Shown one piece after another: positions 17,952 through 26,403 of a stretch of 57,068 bases of DNA. A program made the position numbers and the translations under genes. Numbering within the stretch: position 1 is the first letter of the stretch; each line of letters starts with the position of its first letter. Below the pieces are notes generated by a model that saw only the letters and a program-made list of their open reading frames with translations, made no database searches and had not been told where the DNA came from. This DNA comes from Bacteroidota bacterium (GTDB lineage Bacteria > Bacteroidota > Bacteroidia > Cytophagales > Cyclobacteriaceae). Where the stretch lies: NCBI GenBank assembly GCA_018266395.1, contig JAFEAM010000028.1, forward strand, positions 1-57,068. The letters are read 5' to 3'.

Positions 17952-18833
17952 CTAGTGGTGAATTTCGGAAAGCAACTGTGCAAGTCCCCCGGCCTTCATT
18001 CTTTCAATATCGTGATGCGATTTGAGGACTGCGCCGATGGTTTCTGCAAGAGCCGTCTCTTCCAGTTTCCTTTTACCCAGCGCCTGCAGACTCATGGCCC
18101 AGTCAAGTGTCTCGGAAATCCCCGGGGATTTTTCCAGTTCTTTGGTGCGGAGCTTGTTTACCACCTCCACAATCTGCCCTGCCAGCTGCTGCTCAATCCC
18201 CGGCAGCTTCTTCATCACAATCTGGTATTCCTTCTCAATGGTGGGATAGTTAACCCAGTGATAAAGGCATCTGCGCCTGAGGGCGTCGCTCAGTTCACGG
18301 GTACGGTTAGAAGTAAGGATCACCCAGGGGACATGTGCGGCCTTGATCGTCCCGAATTCAGGGATGCTAATCTGGAATGCAGAAAGCAATTCAAGCAGGA
18401 AGGCCTCAAACTCTTCGTCTGCACGGTCGATTTCGTCAATCAAAAGAACAGGAGACTGGTCCTGGCTTAGGATAGCCTTGAGAAGAGGCCGAGGCATGAG
18501 AAAATCCTTTCCGAAAATGTGTTTCTCTTTCTCCAGATCGGATTTCTGATTGCTTTCCTGGATCTTGATAGACAACAACTGTTTTTGGTAATTCCATTCG
18601 TAGACTGCTGAGTGAACATCAAGGCCCTCATAACACTGGAGGCGGATCAACTCAGTTTTTGAATGGGCCGACAATATATTGGCAACTTCAGTCTTTCCAA
18701 CGCCGGGATGCCCTTCCAGGAGGAGGGGCTTCTTCAACTGCAGCATCAGATAAAGGACGGTGGCCAATTCATCGTCTACCACATAACCGAGCCGGTCAAA
18801 TGACTCGGATAACCTGGAGATTTCCGGGATCAT
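17952..18833 (-). CDS. coxD: CoxD / MoxR-family AAA+ ATPase
   Basis: This MoxR-type AAA+ ATPase of 293 residues corresponds to CoxD, the chaperone that with CoxE builds the [CuSMoO2] cluster in CO dehydrogenase. Walker A is GHPGVGKT (41-48), Walker B LLIDEIDRAD (130-139), and sensor 1 lies in VILTSNRTRELSDALRRRC. Its ATG overlaps the coxG stop (ATGA), and coxE follows after 3 bases, giving a compact G-D-E-F block. In form I clusters the D-E-F order is conserved. Confidence 0.94.
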   Translation of the reverse strand: MIPEISRLSESFDRLGYVVDDELATVLYLMLQLKKPLLLEGHPGVGKTEVANILSAHSKTELIRLQCYEGLDVHSAVYEWNYQKQLLSIKIQESNQKSDLEKEKHIFGKDFLMPRPLLKAILSQDQSPVLLIDEIDRADEEFEAFLLELLSAFQISIPEFGTIKAAHVPWVILTSNRTRELSDALRRRCLYHWVNYPTIEKEYQIVMKKLPGIEQQLAGQIVEVVNKLRTKELEKSPGISETLDWAMSLQALGKRKLEETALAETIGAVLKSHHDIERMKAGGLAQLLSEIHH

Positions 18834-19378
18834 TCCTTATCCTTTTCTCCACCGAAGATACCTCCAATTGTGCTCTTCAGCACCGTACCCATCACGGAGG
18901 AGGCCTTCATAGTGTTGTCCACGTCTTTTCCGCTGAGCCTGTCTTTGAAATTGTTTACAAATTGGTTGAGTAACTGATCTGAAACATCCTTTATCAGGCG
19001 GGATCCGAACTGGGCGAGCATCCCCGATATCGATATATCCATAACAAACTTGACAGTTGTCCCGTTGCCTGCAGGTGTCAATTGCCCATTCATGGTCATT
19101 TCGGCGCTGCCTTTTCCCTTGGCATCCAGCCCCTTTCCAACGAGCGCCATGCGGTGCTGCCCTTCATCGAGTTCGGAAATGTTAATCTCACCATTGTACT
19201 GGGCCTTTACCGGTCCAAATGTTGTGGTCACCTGACCTTTGTAGTTGCGGTCATCGACTTTCTCGGTGAGGGAAGCTCCCGGAACACAGGTAACAATTTT
19301 TGTGGGATCACTCAGGTATGCCCAAACTTTGGCAACGGGCTCTTCCAGTTGAAATTCCTTCTCAATAGTGGTTTTCAT
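18830..19378 (-). CDS. coxG: CoxG family protein (SRPBCC fold)
   Basis: The 182-residue protein has the CoxG/carbon monoxide dehydrogenase subunit G make-up: EKEFQLEEPVAKVWAYLSDP at the start, then VPGASLTEKVDDRNYKGQV and GKGLDAKGKGSAEMTMNGQL. In the Oligotropha system CoxG is reported to help attach the enzyme to the membrane; the family has a lipid/ligand-binding SRPBCC fold. The C-terminal part of about 50 residues (after SRLIKDVSDQLLNQFVNNFK) is charged at the very end. It is separated from coxL by 80 bases holding a strong hairpin and overlaps coxD by 4 bases. Confidence 0.93.
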   Translation of the reverse strand: MKTTIEKEFQLEEPVAKVWAYLSDPTKIVTCVPGASLTEKVDDRNYKGQVTTTFGPVKAQYNGEINISELDEGQHRMALVGKGLDAKGKGSAEMTMNGQLTPAGNGTTVKFVMDISISGMLAQFGSRLIKDVSDQLLNQFVNNFKDRLSGKDVDNTMKASSVMGTVLKSTIGGIFGGEKDKE

Positions 19379-19404
19379 GTTTTTCCGGGTTTCTTCAAAA
19401 TAAA

Positions 19405-19436
19405 GGAATAAGGTGGCAACAAGGCCACCTTATTCC
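19405..19436 (-). terminator. strong hairpin between coxL and coxG (attenuator or processing site)
   Basis: A perfect 13-pair stem, GGAATAAGGTGGC with GCCACCTTATTCC, has a 6-base loop. Read on the minus strand it begins 23 bases after the coxL stop and is followed by TTTATTTT, as in an intrinsic terminator. Since coxG-D-E-F follow at once in the same direction, it may be a partial terminator or an mRNA-stabilising element that makes coxMSL mRNA more abundant than the maturation genes. Confidence 0.75.
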
Positions 19437-19458
19437 GACTGGTTCTATAACAATTTAA

Positions 19459-21837
19459 CTAGGCAACGGGTTTCACCACGCCCTTCTCTTTAAGAGCCTT
19501 CCAGATCTTGTAAGGCGTTATGGGAATGTCCAGATGTGTAATGCCCAGCGGAGTCAGTGCATCCACAATGGCATTGGCAATTGCAGGCGGTGCGCCGACG
19601 GTCGGTGATTCACCCACACCTTTTGCACCGATAGGATGGTGAGGTGAAGGCGTGACCGTATGCCCGGTCTCCCAATGTGGCGACTCAACAGCTGTGGGCA
19701 CGAGGTAATCCATGAAGGTTCCATTCAGGATATTTCCGTCCTCGTCATAGATGAATTCCTCATACATAGCGGGAGCGATACCCTGTGTCAGACCTCCGTG
19801 AACTTGTCCCTGAACGATCATTGGGTTGATGATGTTTCCGCAATCGTCGATCGCGACAAATCTTCTCACTTTGATTTCATAAGTCTCCTTGTCGATATCC
19901 ACCACGCAGATGTATGATCCAAAGGGGAAAGTAAGATTTGGCGGATCATAGTAGTGGGTTGCTTCAAAGCCGGCTTCCATCCCTTGCGGGTGATTGGTGT
20001 ACGCAGCAAAGACAATTTCCTGGATGGTCTTGCTCTTTTGAGGTGCACCTTTCACAAAGAACTTGCCTGGTTCCCATTCCAGGTCAGCCTCGCTTACCTC
20101 GAGAAGATAGGCGGCTATTTTGCGGGCCTTGTCACGGAGTTTGCGAGCGGCTACTGCTGCGGCGGCACCGGCTGTAGGTGTGCTCCGACTGGCGTATGTG
20201 CCCAGTCCGTAAGGTGCTGTGTCTGTATCGCCTTCTTCCACGGCAATGTTTTCCGCCGGAATGCCGAGCTCTTCCGCGATTATCTGCGCATATGTTGTTT
20301 CGTGACCCTGGCCCTGAGATTTTGTGCCGAAACGTGCAATGGCCTTGCCGGTGGGGTGAACCCTGATCTCAGCGCTGTCAAACATTTTAATCCCGAGAAT
20401 ATCGAAATCCTTGGAAGGACCTGCACCCACAATCTCTGTGAAACTGCTGATGCCGATCCCCATGAGTTCCCCTTTCTTCCTCTTCTCGGCTTGTTCCTTG
20501 CGAAGGGCATCATAGCCCACCGCATCCATGGCTTTCTTGAGGGCAGCATGGTAATCGCCGCTGTCATAGGTCCAGCCTGTGGGGGACTTCCAGGGAAACT
20601 GTTCCTTCTTGATGAAGTTGTTCATCCTTAACTGTGCCGGATCCATTTTGACTTCCATCGCAAACTTGTCGGTGATCCTCTCGATGGCATGAACCGCTTC
20701 GGTAACACGGAAGGAGCAGCGATAGGCAACGCCTCCGGGTGGTTTGTTGGTGTATACGGCGTCCGCTTCCATGAAGGCTGTGTCGTAATCGTATGATCCA
20801 GTCCCTATGGAGAAGAGTCCTGCCGGGAATTTGGTTGGCGCTGCTTGTGAGTCTGCATAGCCATGATCAGCCACTACTTTGAAACGCACTCCCTGAATCT
20901 TCCCTGATTTAGAGCCGGCCAACTCTGCAGTGATATGGTAATCCCTTGCAAAGGAGTCAGCCTGCAGGTTCTCGGAGCGATCCTCGATCCACTTGACAGG
21001 CTTGCCCACCAGAAATGAAACAGCGATAGCGATGACGTATCCGGGGTATACGGGAACCTTTCCACCGAAACCGCCGCCGATGTCAGGAGATATAACCCTG
21101 ATCTTCTCTTCGGTTAGCCCTACATGTCCTGCCACCAGCGCTATGACCGTCCTGATGGCATGCGGCGCCTGGGTAGTCATATACATGGTGAGGTGATTGT
21201 TGACCTTGTCGTAGTCTGCTACACACCCGCAGGTCTCAATGGAGGCCACATGTATGCGAGGCAGATAAATATTTTCTTTCACAACCACCTCTGCCTTCTT
21301 GAACAGCGCATCAGTTTTTGCTTTGTCACCGACCTCCCAATGCCATATGTGATTGTCTTTCTTTCCGGGCTTGTCCGTGCGGAGTACAGGGGCATCCTTT
21401 TCCAATGCCTTGAAAGGATCGGTGACAGGTTTCATCACTTCATATTCCACCTCCACGGCATCCACACCATCGGCGGCCGCATAGCGGCTGGTTGCGATAA
21501 CAGCTGCGACTTCCTGGGACTGGTACATCACAGTGTCAGTCGGGAGTACCATCTGGGTGTCACCCATGAGGGTAGGCATCCAGTGCAGTTTGTATTTCTC
21601 AAGGTCGCGGCCTGTTACGACGGCTGCGACGCCAGGCACCTTGAGTGCCTTTTCAATATTGATCTTCTTGATTTTGGCATAGGCGTAAGGACTTCTAACG
21701 ATGTCCATGTAAAGCATGCCATCAAGTTTGATATCATCCACGTAATGGCCTTTGCCCTGGATGAACCGTGCGTCTTCCTTGCGCTTCAGGGAGTGACCCA
21801 TTCCGCCGATTTCCTTCGATGTTTTGCACTGTATCAT
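19459..21837 (-). CDS. coxL: form I aerobic carbon monoxide dehydrogenase, large (Mo/Cu) subunit CoxL
   Basis: CoxL oxidises CO with water to CO2 at a copper-sulfur-molybdenum centre. The 792-residue protein has the form I loop AYRCSFR at 371-377 (bases 20707-20727); Cys374 matches the copper-binding Cys388 of the Oligotropha enzyme. Other hallmarks are DIGGGFGGK (252-260), GTKSQGQGHETTYAQ, DTAPYGLGTYASRSTPTAG, and the catalytic Glu in GAKGVGES near the C-terminus. Similarity to Oligotropha CoxL, as I recall it, runs along the whole length (for example FTEIVGAGPSK, FDSAEIR). The operon order M-S-L is that of form I. No truncation or missing key residue is seen. Other xanthine-oxidase-family roles are unlikely with this loop. 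Confidence 0.96.
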   Translation of the reverse strand: MIQCKTSKEIGGMGHSLKRKEDARFIQGKGHYVDDIKLDGMLYMDIVRSPYAYAKIKKINIEKALKVPGVAAVVTGRDLEKYKLHWMPTLMGDTQMVLPTDTVMYQSQEVAAVIATSRYAAADGVDAVEVEYEVMKPVTDPFKALEKDAPVLRTDKPGKKDNHIWHWEVGDKAKTDALFKKAEVVVKENIYLPRIHVASIETCGCVADYDKVNNHLTMYMTTQAPHAIRTVIALVAGHVGLTEEKIRVISPDIGGGFGGKVPVYPGYVIAIAVSFLVGKPVKWIEDRSENLQADSFARDYHITAELAGSKSGKIQGVRFKVVADHGYADSQAAPTKFPAGLFSIGTGSYDYDTAFMEADAVYTNKPPGGVAYRCSFRVTEAVHAIERITDKFAMEVKMDPAQLRMNNFIKKEQFPWKSPTGWTYDSGDYHAALKKAMDAVGYDALRKEQAEKRKKGELMGIGISSFTEIVGAGPSKDFDILGIKMFDSAEIRVHPTGKAIARFGTKSQGQGHETTYAQIIAEELGIPAENIAVEEGDTDTAPYGLGTYASRSTPTAGAAAAVAARKLRDKARKIAAYLLEVSEADLEWEPGKFFVKGAPQKSKTIQEIVFAAYTNHPQGMEAGFEATHYYDPPNLTFPFGSYICVVDIDKETYEIKVRRFVAIDDCGNIINPMIVQGQVHGGLTQGIAPAMYEEFIYDEDGNILNGTFMDYLVPTAVESPHWETGHTVTPSPHHPIGAKGVGESPTVGAPPAIANAIVDALTPLGITHLDIPITPYKIWKALKEKGVVKPVA

Positions 21838-21860
21838 GTTCTTCTCTTTTACGTGGTTGG

Positions 21861-22364
21861 TTAAACAAATTGAGGTTCAGTGGAAGGAAGTTTGTCGCCT
21901 CTCATCTTGGCGCCTGCGTACTGGATGGCTTTCACGATATTGTTATAGCCAGTACAGCGGCAGAGGTTTCCTGAAATACCCCATCGGATTTCTTCCTCAG
22001 TAGGATTCGGATTATGTTTCAGTAATTCCACTGCCCGGAGCATCATGCCTGGTGTGCAGAAGCCGCAATGGAGGGCATGGTTTTCTTTGAATCCTTCCTG
22101 GATGGGATGCAATCCTTCAGCAGTGGCAAGTCCCTCAACAGTGGTAATGGATTTACCGTTGGCCTGAACGGCTAATATGGTGCATGACTTAACTGCTTTG
22201 CCATCCATCAGGACGGTGCAGGCGCCGCAGTTGGATGTGTCACATCCAATGTGAGTGCCGGTCATGTTGAGGTTTTCCCGGATGAGGTGGACCAGTAATA
22301 GCCTGGGCTCGACCTTGACGGTATGGGCAGTTCCGTTGATTGTTACGGTAATTTCTTTTTCCAT
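21861..22364 (-). CDS. coxS: carbon monoxide dehydrogenase small (2Fe-2S) subunit CoxS
   Basis: The 167-residue electron-transfer subunit has two [2Fe-2S] domains. The plant-type ferredoxin set is C41, C46, C49 and C61 ([19 protein letters not shown] then SC). The C-terminal helical set is C100, C103, C135 and C137 (HCGFCTPGM and CRCTGYNNI). All eight ligands are present. It passes electrons from the Mo/Cu site in CoxL to FAD in CoxM. It lies 16 bases after coxM and 23 bases before coxL. Confidence 0.96.
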   Translation of the reverse strand: MEKEITVTINGTAHTVKVEPRLLLVHLIRENLNMTGTHIGCDTSNCGACTVLMDGKAVKSCTILAVQANGKSITTVEGLATAEGLHPIQEGFKENHALHCGFCTPGMMLRAVELLKHNPNPTEEEIRWGISGNLCRCTGYNNIVKAIQYAGAKMRGDKLPSTEPQFV

Positions 22365-22380
22365 GGGTTTCCAGTTTGAG

Positions 22381-23247
22381 TTATTTGGCCCGGCTTACGG
22401 CCTTTTGAATCATTCTTTTGGTCAAGGTCTGCACCATTGCTCGCTTGAAGTCCTCGTCACCACGGAGGTCTTTGCTGGGGTTGCAGTCGAGAGCTGCAAA
22501 GTGTGCTGCCTGATTGATTGCATTGTCATCGAGCTTCTTTCCGATCAACGCATCTTCACTTCTCTTTGCACGCATCGGAGTTGCATTGACATTGGTCAGC
22601 CCGATCCCGGCGGCTGTGCATTTACCTGAACCATCCACTGTAATTTGTATTGCTACACCGGCTGTCGCATAATCCCCGACTTTGCGCTCAAGTTTATGAT
22701 AAGCGCTGCCCGTTCCCTTGGGGGGTGTGGGCACCTGGATTTCCGTGAGAATCTCGCCAGCCTGTACCGCAGTTGAATAGAACCCATGAAAGAATTCGTC
22801 GATGGGAACAGTGCGAGTACCCTGCAATCCTGTGATAATCACTTGTGCACGCAAGGCTATCATGACGGCAGGATGGTCATTGGCGGCATCGCCGTGGGCG
22901 ATGTTCCCTCCAACGGTACCCATATTCCTGACCTGGGGATCGGCTATCAGCTTTGAAGCATCAGTGAAGATTGGATATTTGTTTCTGATGATGTCTGATT
23001 CTTCCAACATCGCTTCCCGGGTCAGCGCGCCGATTTTCAGGAAGCCACCTTCCTCTTTGATGTAAGAGAGTCCGGGAATCGAGTTGATATCGATCAGGTG
23101 GGCAGGTGTTGCGAGTCTCAGCTTCATCATGGGAATGAGGCTGTGACCGCCTGCCAGAATTTTGGCATCGTCGCCGTGCTTCTTCAGAAGGTTCAGCGCC
23201 TCCTGGATTGAAGTCGGTGACGAATAGTCAAATGGTGCAGGGATCAT
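22381..23247 (-). CDS. coxM: carbon monoxide dehydrogenase medium (FAD) subunit CoxM
   Basis: The 288-residue flavoprotein subunit binds FAD with two loops seen here: [14 protein letters not shown] (from about residue 32) and [18 protein letters not shown] (from about 110). It starts [11 protein letters not shown], as in other CoxM proteins, and ends with the CO-dehydrogenase flavoprotein C-terminal domain ([15 protein letters not shown] onward). It receives electrons from CoxS and passes them toward the respiratory chain. It is the first gene of the operon; the 206 bases upstream should hold the promoter. Confidence 0.95.
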   Translation of the reverse strand: MIPAPFDYSSPTSIQEALNLLKKHGDDAKILAGGHSLIPMMKLRLATPAHLIDINSIPGLSYIKEEGGFLKIGALTREAMLEESDIIRNKYPIFTDASKLIADPQVRNMGTVGGNIAHGDAANDHPAVMIALRAQVIITGLQGTRTVPIDEFFHGFYSTAVQAGEILTEIQVPTPPKGTGSAYHKLERKVGDYATAGVAIQITVDGSGKCTAAGIGLTNVNATPMRAKRSEDALIGKKLDDNAINQAAHFAALDCNPSKDLRGDEDFKRAMVQTLTKRMIQKAVSRAK

Positions 23248-23297
23248 GATTTATTTTGGTTTAAGGTTCTCGTTTCTTGTTTCTGGTACACACTAGA

Positions 23298-23420
23298 TTC
23301 TGATCTTCCGGAGACGGCAATCCAGCTGATTGAATGGCAATCAACAAAGAACCAGATCAGAAACTTTTGGGGGTGTAATCGAAGCTACCTAAAAACCTAC
23401 TGACAAAAAAGAGGATTCGG
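23298..23420 (-). promoter_or_regulatory. upstream region of the coxMSL operon with inverted repeat
   Basis: Between coxM and the next gene upstream lies a gene-free 206-base stretch. It holds a 9-base inverted repeat, TTCTGATCT (23298-23306) and AGATCAGAA (23354-23362), and the 10-mer GAGGATTCGG (23411-23420), which recurs just upstream of the form II operon (33017-33026). A weak minus-strand promoter match is TTTTTTG (23410-23404), 16 bases, TAGCTTCG (23387-23380). All are candidates only. Confidence 0.25.
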
Positions 23421-23453
23421 ATTTTGTGCAGCTAAATATTTTTCAATGGCAGC

Positions 23454-24536
23454 CTATGCGAAGGCTAGCCCATTCACTGCCGCGAGGTTTTGTGCCACGG
23501 ACTGCCAGGATATGCCGCTATCCTGCGATACGTAAAGGTTGCCGTTTGTAGTTCCAAATGCCAAAACACCGTCTTTTTGCACGAGCCCATGCCTCAGAAC
23601 CAGATCGAATGCCAGGGAATGAGGTAACCCTTTGTCTATAGAGTTCCAGGACTTTCCGCCGTCCTCGGTTCTGCTGACTACAAGCTTCAGATTGACAGGA
23701 ATTCTGTTCTCATCGCTTTGGGCAGGGATCACCCATGCAAGACCAGTATTATTGTCGTCTATGGCAAGGGCAAAACCATAGCATGGAAATCCACCGGCAC
23801 CACTTACGTCCTTCCAGTAAGCTCCGCCATCTGTGGTCCTGAATATGCCGCAATGATTTTGCTGCCAGATTATCTTAGGATTGCTTCTGCACATAAGTAC
23901 GCGATGAGGGTCATGCCCCATGTCAGCGGTGGGGTTAGGGAGGTAGGCAGCTTTCAGTCCCTTGTTACGAGGTTGCCATGAAAGACCGCCGTCTGTCGTT
24001 TCAAATATCCCTGCACAGCTTATACCAACGTAGACGTGGTTGCTGTTCGAGGGATCAACAACAATGGAGTGTATAAAGGGGTAATCCTTTCCAGCTCCGA
24101 ACCACTGATTTTCATTTGTGCGGCTTGGATGGTTCCACAGACTCTCAACAATTTCCCAACTGTTTCCCTCATCGCGCGAATAAAAGAGTCCGCCGGGTTC
24201 TGTACCGGCCCACAATTCACCAGGTCGATCAGGTCCTGCGTGGGCAATGACCCATATCTTTTTCAAGGTTGCAGGCTTGCCTGGTTTATAGTCATATCCT
24301 TTATAGGATGGGATGGCTGCCTCTTGCCAGGTGGTACCTTCGTTTCTGGAATAGTGAAGTTTTTCGCCCCAGTGCCGGTGAGAAACGCCCACCCACCAGG
24401 CGCGGGTACGTTCATCAACGTACACCATTGAAACAGGAAGTCCCTCAAAGTGAACACCAAGGACGACCCATTCTTTCTTTTCTAATTGGTAAACTACTAG
24501 GCCTTTGGATGTGCCGACAAGCAAGACACTATTCAT
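23454..24536 (-). CDS. BNR-repeat beta-propeller protein without signal peptide
   Basis: The 360-residue protein is made of BNR (sialidase/sortilin-type Asp-box) blades: LHYSRNEGTTWQEA, LFYSRDEGNSWEIV, IFETTDGGLSWQPR, IFRTTDGGAYWKDV, SRTEDGGKSWNSI and LYVSQDSGISWQSV. It begins MNSVLLVGTSKGLVVYQL with no signal peptide, so it should be cytoplasmic, unlike most BNR proteins. Catalytic residues of sialidases are not evident. It starts one base after the stop of a MoaD/ThiS-like gene and ends the three-gene unit. Function unknown; a link to sulfur-carrier chemistry or to the nearby molybdenum enzymes is inferred from position only. Confidence 0.85.
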   Translation of the reverse strand: MNSVLLVGTSKGLVVYQLEKKEWVVLGVHFEGLPVSMVYVDERTRAWWVGVSHRHWGEKLHYSRNEGTTWQEAAIPSYKGYDYKPGKPATLKKIWVIAHAGPDRPGELWAGTEPGGLFYSRDEGNSWEIVESLWNHPSRTNENQWFGAGKDYPFIHSIVVDPSNSNHVYVGISCAGIFETTDGGLSWQPRNKGLKAAYLPNPTADMGHDPHRVLMCRSNPKIIWQQNHCGIFRTTDGGAYWKDVSGAGGFPCYGFALAIDDNNTGLAWVIPAQSDENRIPVNLKLVVSRTEDGGKSWNSIDKGLPHSLAFDLVLRHGLVQKDGVLAFGTTNGNLYVSQDSGISWQSVAQNLAAVNGLAFA

Positions 24537-24537
24537 A

Positions 24538-24810
24538 TCATCCGCCGCTCAAGGCCTGAAAGATGAGAATTTCATCATTGGGTTCAATCTCATCCGTGAG
24601 AGACTGCCGGTCCTTGATGAGATCTTCGCCGCGGAAGATGTTAACGTGCTTGCGCAGTTGGCCGTCATCTTCAACGAGATAACTTAGAATACCTGGATGC
24701 TTCTTTTCAATATTCAAAAGCGCCTCCCTAACCGTCGATGCCTGGATGTCCATTTCGGCGAGGTCGGGGAAAAAGCGGGTTAGTGCAGATGTGAACCTGA
24801 CTTTAGCCAT
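24538..24810 (-). CDS. MoaD/ThiS-like sulfur carrier protein
   Basis: The 90-residue ubiquitin-fold protein ends in ALSGG, the C-terminal Gly-Gly needed for adenylation and thiocarboxylation. Other family features are the VREALLNIEKKHPGIL helix and DEIEPNDEILIFQ before the tail. The start ATG at 24810 is chosen because the sequence MAKVRFTSALTRFF fits the family; the longer frame to 24942 only overlaps the upstream gene. ATGGCTAA joins the stop of the upstream membrane-protein gene, an 8-base overlap. It differs from the second MoaD at 33152, so the two may serve different E1 enzymes or targets. Confidence 0.9.
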   Translation of the reverse strand: MAKVRFTSALTRFFPDLAEMDIQASTVREALLNIEKKHPGILSYLVEDDGQLRKHVNIFRGEDLIKDRQSLTDEIEPNDEILIFQALSGG

Positions 24811-25255
24811 TTGAAACCTGCGGGGCAGGTCTTTTGAAGAGAAGGCGCATGAACCATGAAAAGTTCCCGTTGATCCAGCCCCCGGTAAGAAGCAGTACTG
24901 CTCCAGCGTAATACATGTTGATCTGCCCGGTAACCAGTTCACTGCGTGCGATAAGCAGGATGCCCGCTATGATTATGAGACATGCGATCATGGTCTTGCG
25001 GCCTTTAAAATTCAGAGCAACGGCCCCCAGGGTAATTACCCCCAGAGTAATCGAAATCCAGGAAGTCCACTGAAGAGTAAACTCCAGCATGGGCTTGGTA
25101 CTGCACACAGTGACAGCGCTTGTAAATGCCGTTATACAGAAAGGACATTTGGGTAGCAAGGCAATGAGCAAGGTGCTCAATAGTGGATATTGAGATTTTT
25201 TACTACGACCTTTGTCAGGCGCCGGACATGCACACGATGCATTTCCATCTAGCAT
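24803..25255 (-). CDS. small four-helix membrane protein with CPFC motif
   Basis: The 150-residue protein has a polar Cys-containing N-terminus (MLDGNASCACPAPDKGRSKK), then about four hydrophobic segments: LLSTLLIALLPKCPFCITAF, WTSWISITLGVITLGAVAL, MIACLIIIAGILLIA and MYYAGAVLLLTGGW. The CxxC pair (CPFC) within the first membrane segment, and the CAC near the start, recall MerC-like or thiol/metal-handling membrane proteins, but I cannot assign a family. It is the first gene of an overlapping three-gene unit with the MoaD-like and beta-propeller genes and diverges from xdhC. Confidence 0.75.
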   Translation of the reverse strand: MLDGNASCACPAPDKGRSKKSQYPLLSTLLIALLPKCPFCITAFTSAVTVCSTKPMLEFTLQWTSWISITLGVITLGAVALNFKGRKTMIACLIIIAGILLIARSELVTGQINMYYAGAVLLLTGGWINGNFSWFMRLLFKRPAPQVSNG

Positions 25256-25373
25256 GTAGTAAAATTAGGAGATATTTTGAATTTCAAAGTGAATAAATTG
25301 CCTCATCCGGGCGTAGTAAGGACAGAGAATACGTTCATTCAGTCTGTTCACAACAGTAAACCCAGACCTTCAT

Positions 25374-26390
25374 ATGAAAGAGCTCCTTCCTGAAATTAAT
25401 TCATGGCATTCCCTCAGGAAACCCTTTGCTATGGCGAGAGTAATCCAAACCTGGGGTTCATCCCCCAGGCCAGTGGGATCAGCGCTTATCATCAATGCCG
25501 ATGGGGCGATGGCCGGATCGGTAAGTGGAGGCTGCGTTGAAGGGCATGTGGTGAAAGAGGCAAAGGGAGTCATCGGAGGCAAGGCTGGAAAAAAGCTTTC
25601 GTATGGTGTAACGGATAATGAAGCATGGAGCGTTGGCCTCACATGTGGAGGTAAAGTACAAGTGTACCTTCAATATTTTGATGGTGACGAAGCAGCAATA
25701 AAGCAGATGCTGGTTGCGCTGAAAGAAAATAGAAGCGGTGTGATGGTTACGGCCTTGAAAGATGGGGTAGCAGAGAATTCATTTCTGACCACGGACGGCA
25801 AATGGTATGGCGCATTGTTGCCAGCCGATGTAGCTACAAGAGCGGGTGAGGCCTTAACACGCCGTACACATGAAACCATGGAATCTGGTGGCGTACAATA
25901 CTTCCTGCAGGTTTTTCCACGCCGCAGCCAGATGCTGATTATTGGAGCTGCTCATATCACAGCTGACCTTGTCCAGCTTGCCCAATGGCATGACTTTGAG
26001 ACTATCGTCATAGATCCGCGGGGAGCGTTTGCCGACAAAACCCATTTTACCGTGGAGCCAGACAGGATCCACGTCAGTTATCCTTCAGAGGTGCTGAGTG
26101 ACTATCCCCTGGATAACTTCACTTATGCGGTGATTCTTTCCCATGACCCCAAGATAGACGACAATGCTCTTCAAATTCTCCTAAAGAAGCCATTGGCCTA
26201 CATAGGGGCGCTGGGCAGCCGCAAGACGCACGAAAAAAGAATAAACCGACTGAGAGAAGCGGGCTTTAGCGATGCTGAAATTGGAAAGATCGAAGCCCCC
26301 ATTGGCATAGATATCAATGCGCAGGGGGCAAGGGAGATTGCGCTTGCTATAATGGGAAGTGTGGTGAAGAAAAAGAATGAGTACAATTGA
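25374..26390 (+). CDS. XdhC/CoxI-family molybdenum cofactor maturation protein
   Basis: The 338-residue protein is a second XdhC homologue. The N-terminal domain has TWGSSPRPVGSALIINADG and GSVSGGCVEGHVVKEA with the conserved Cys; a second Cys lies in SVGLTCGGKVQVY. The Rossmann domain begins MLIIGAAHITADLVQLA, and the C-terminal segment has YIGALGSRKTHEKR and APIGIDINAQGAREIALAIMGS. XdhC binds and delivers the finished cofactor to xanthine-dehydrogenase-type enzymes. With no YHS tail it differs from CoxF and may serve the form II enzyme nearby. It is followed after 13 bases by an aminotransferase gene. Confidence 0.93.
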   Translation: MKELLPEINSWHSLRKPFAMARVIQTWGSSPRPVGSALIINADGAMAGSVSGGCVEGHVVKEAKGVIGGKAGKKLSYGVTDNEAWSVGLTCGGKVQVYLQYFDGDEAAIKQMLVALKENRSGVMVTALKDGVAENSFLTTDGKWYGALLPADVATRAGEALTRRTHETMESGGVQYFLQVFPRRSQMLIIGAAHITADLVQLAQWHDFETIVIDPRGAFADKTHFTVEPDRIHVSYPSEVLSDYPLDNFTYAVILSHDPKIDDNALQILLKKPLAYIGALGSRKTHEKRINRLREAGFSDAEIGKIEAPIGIDINAQGAREIALAIMGSVVKKKNEYN

Positions 26391-26403
26391 GTAAACCATC
26401 ATT

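Noticed and set aside
21124..21864. 246-residue plus-strand ORF across coxL
   Set aside because: It is antisense to the well-conserved coxL 5' region and has no domain; similar shadows lie at 19954-20631 and 43314-44111.
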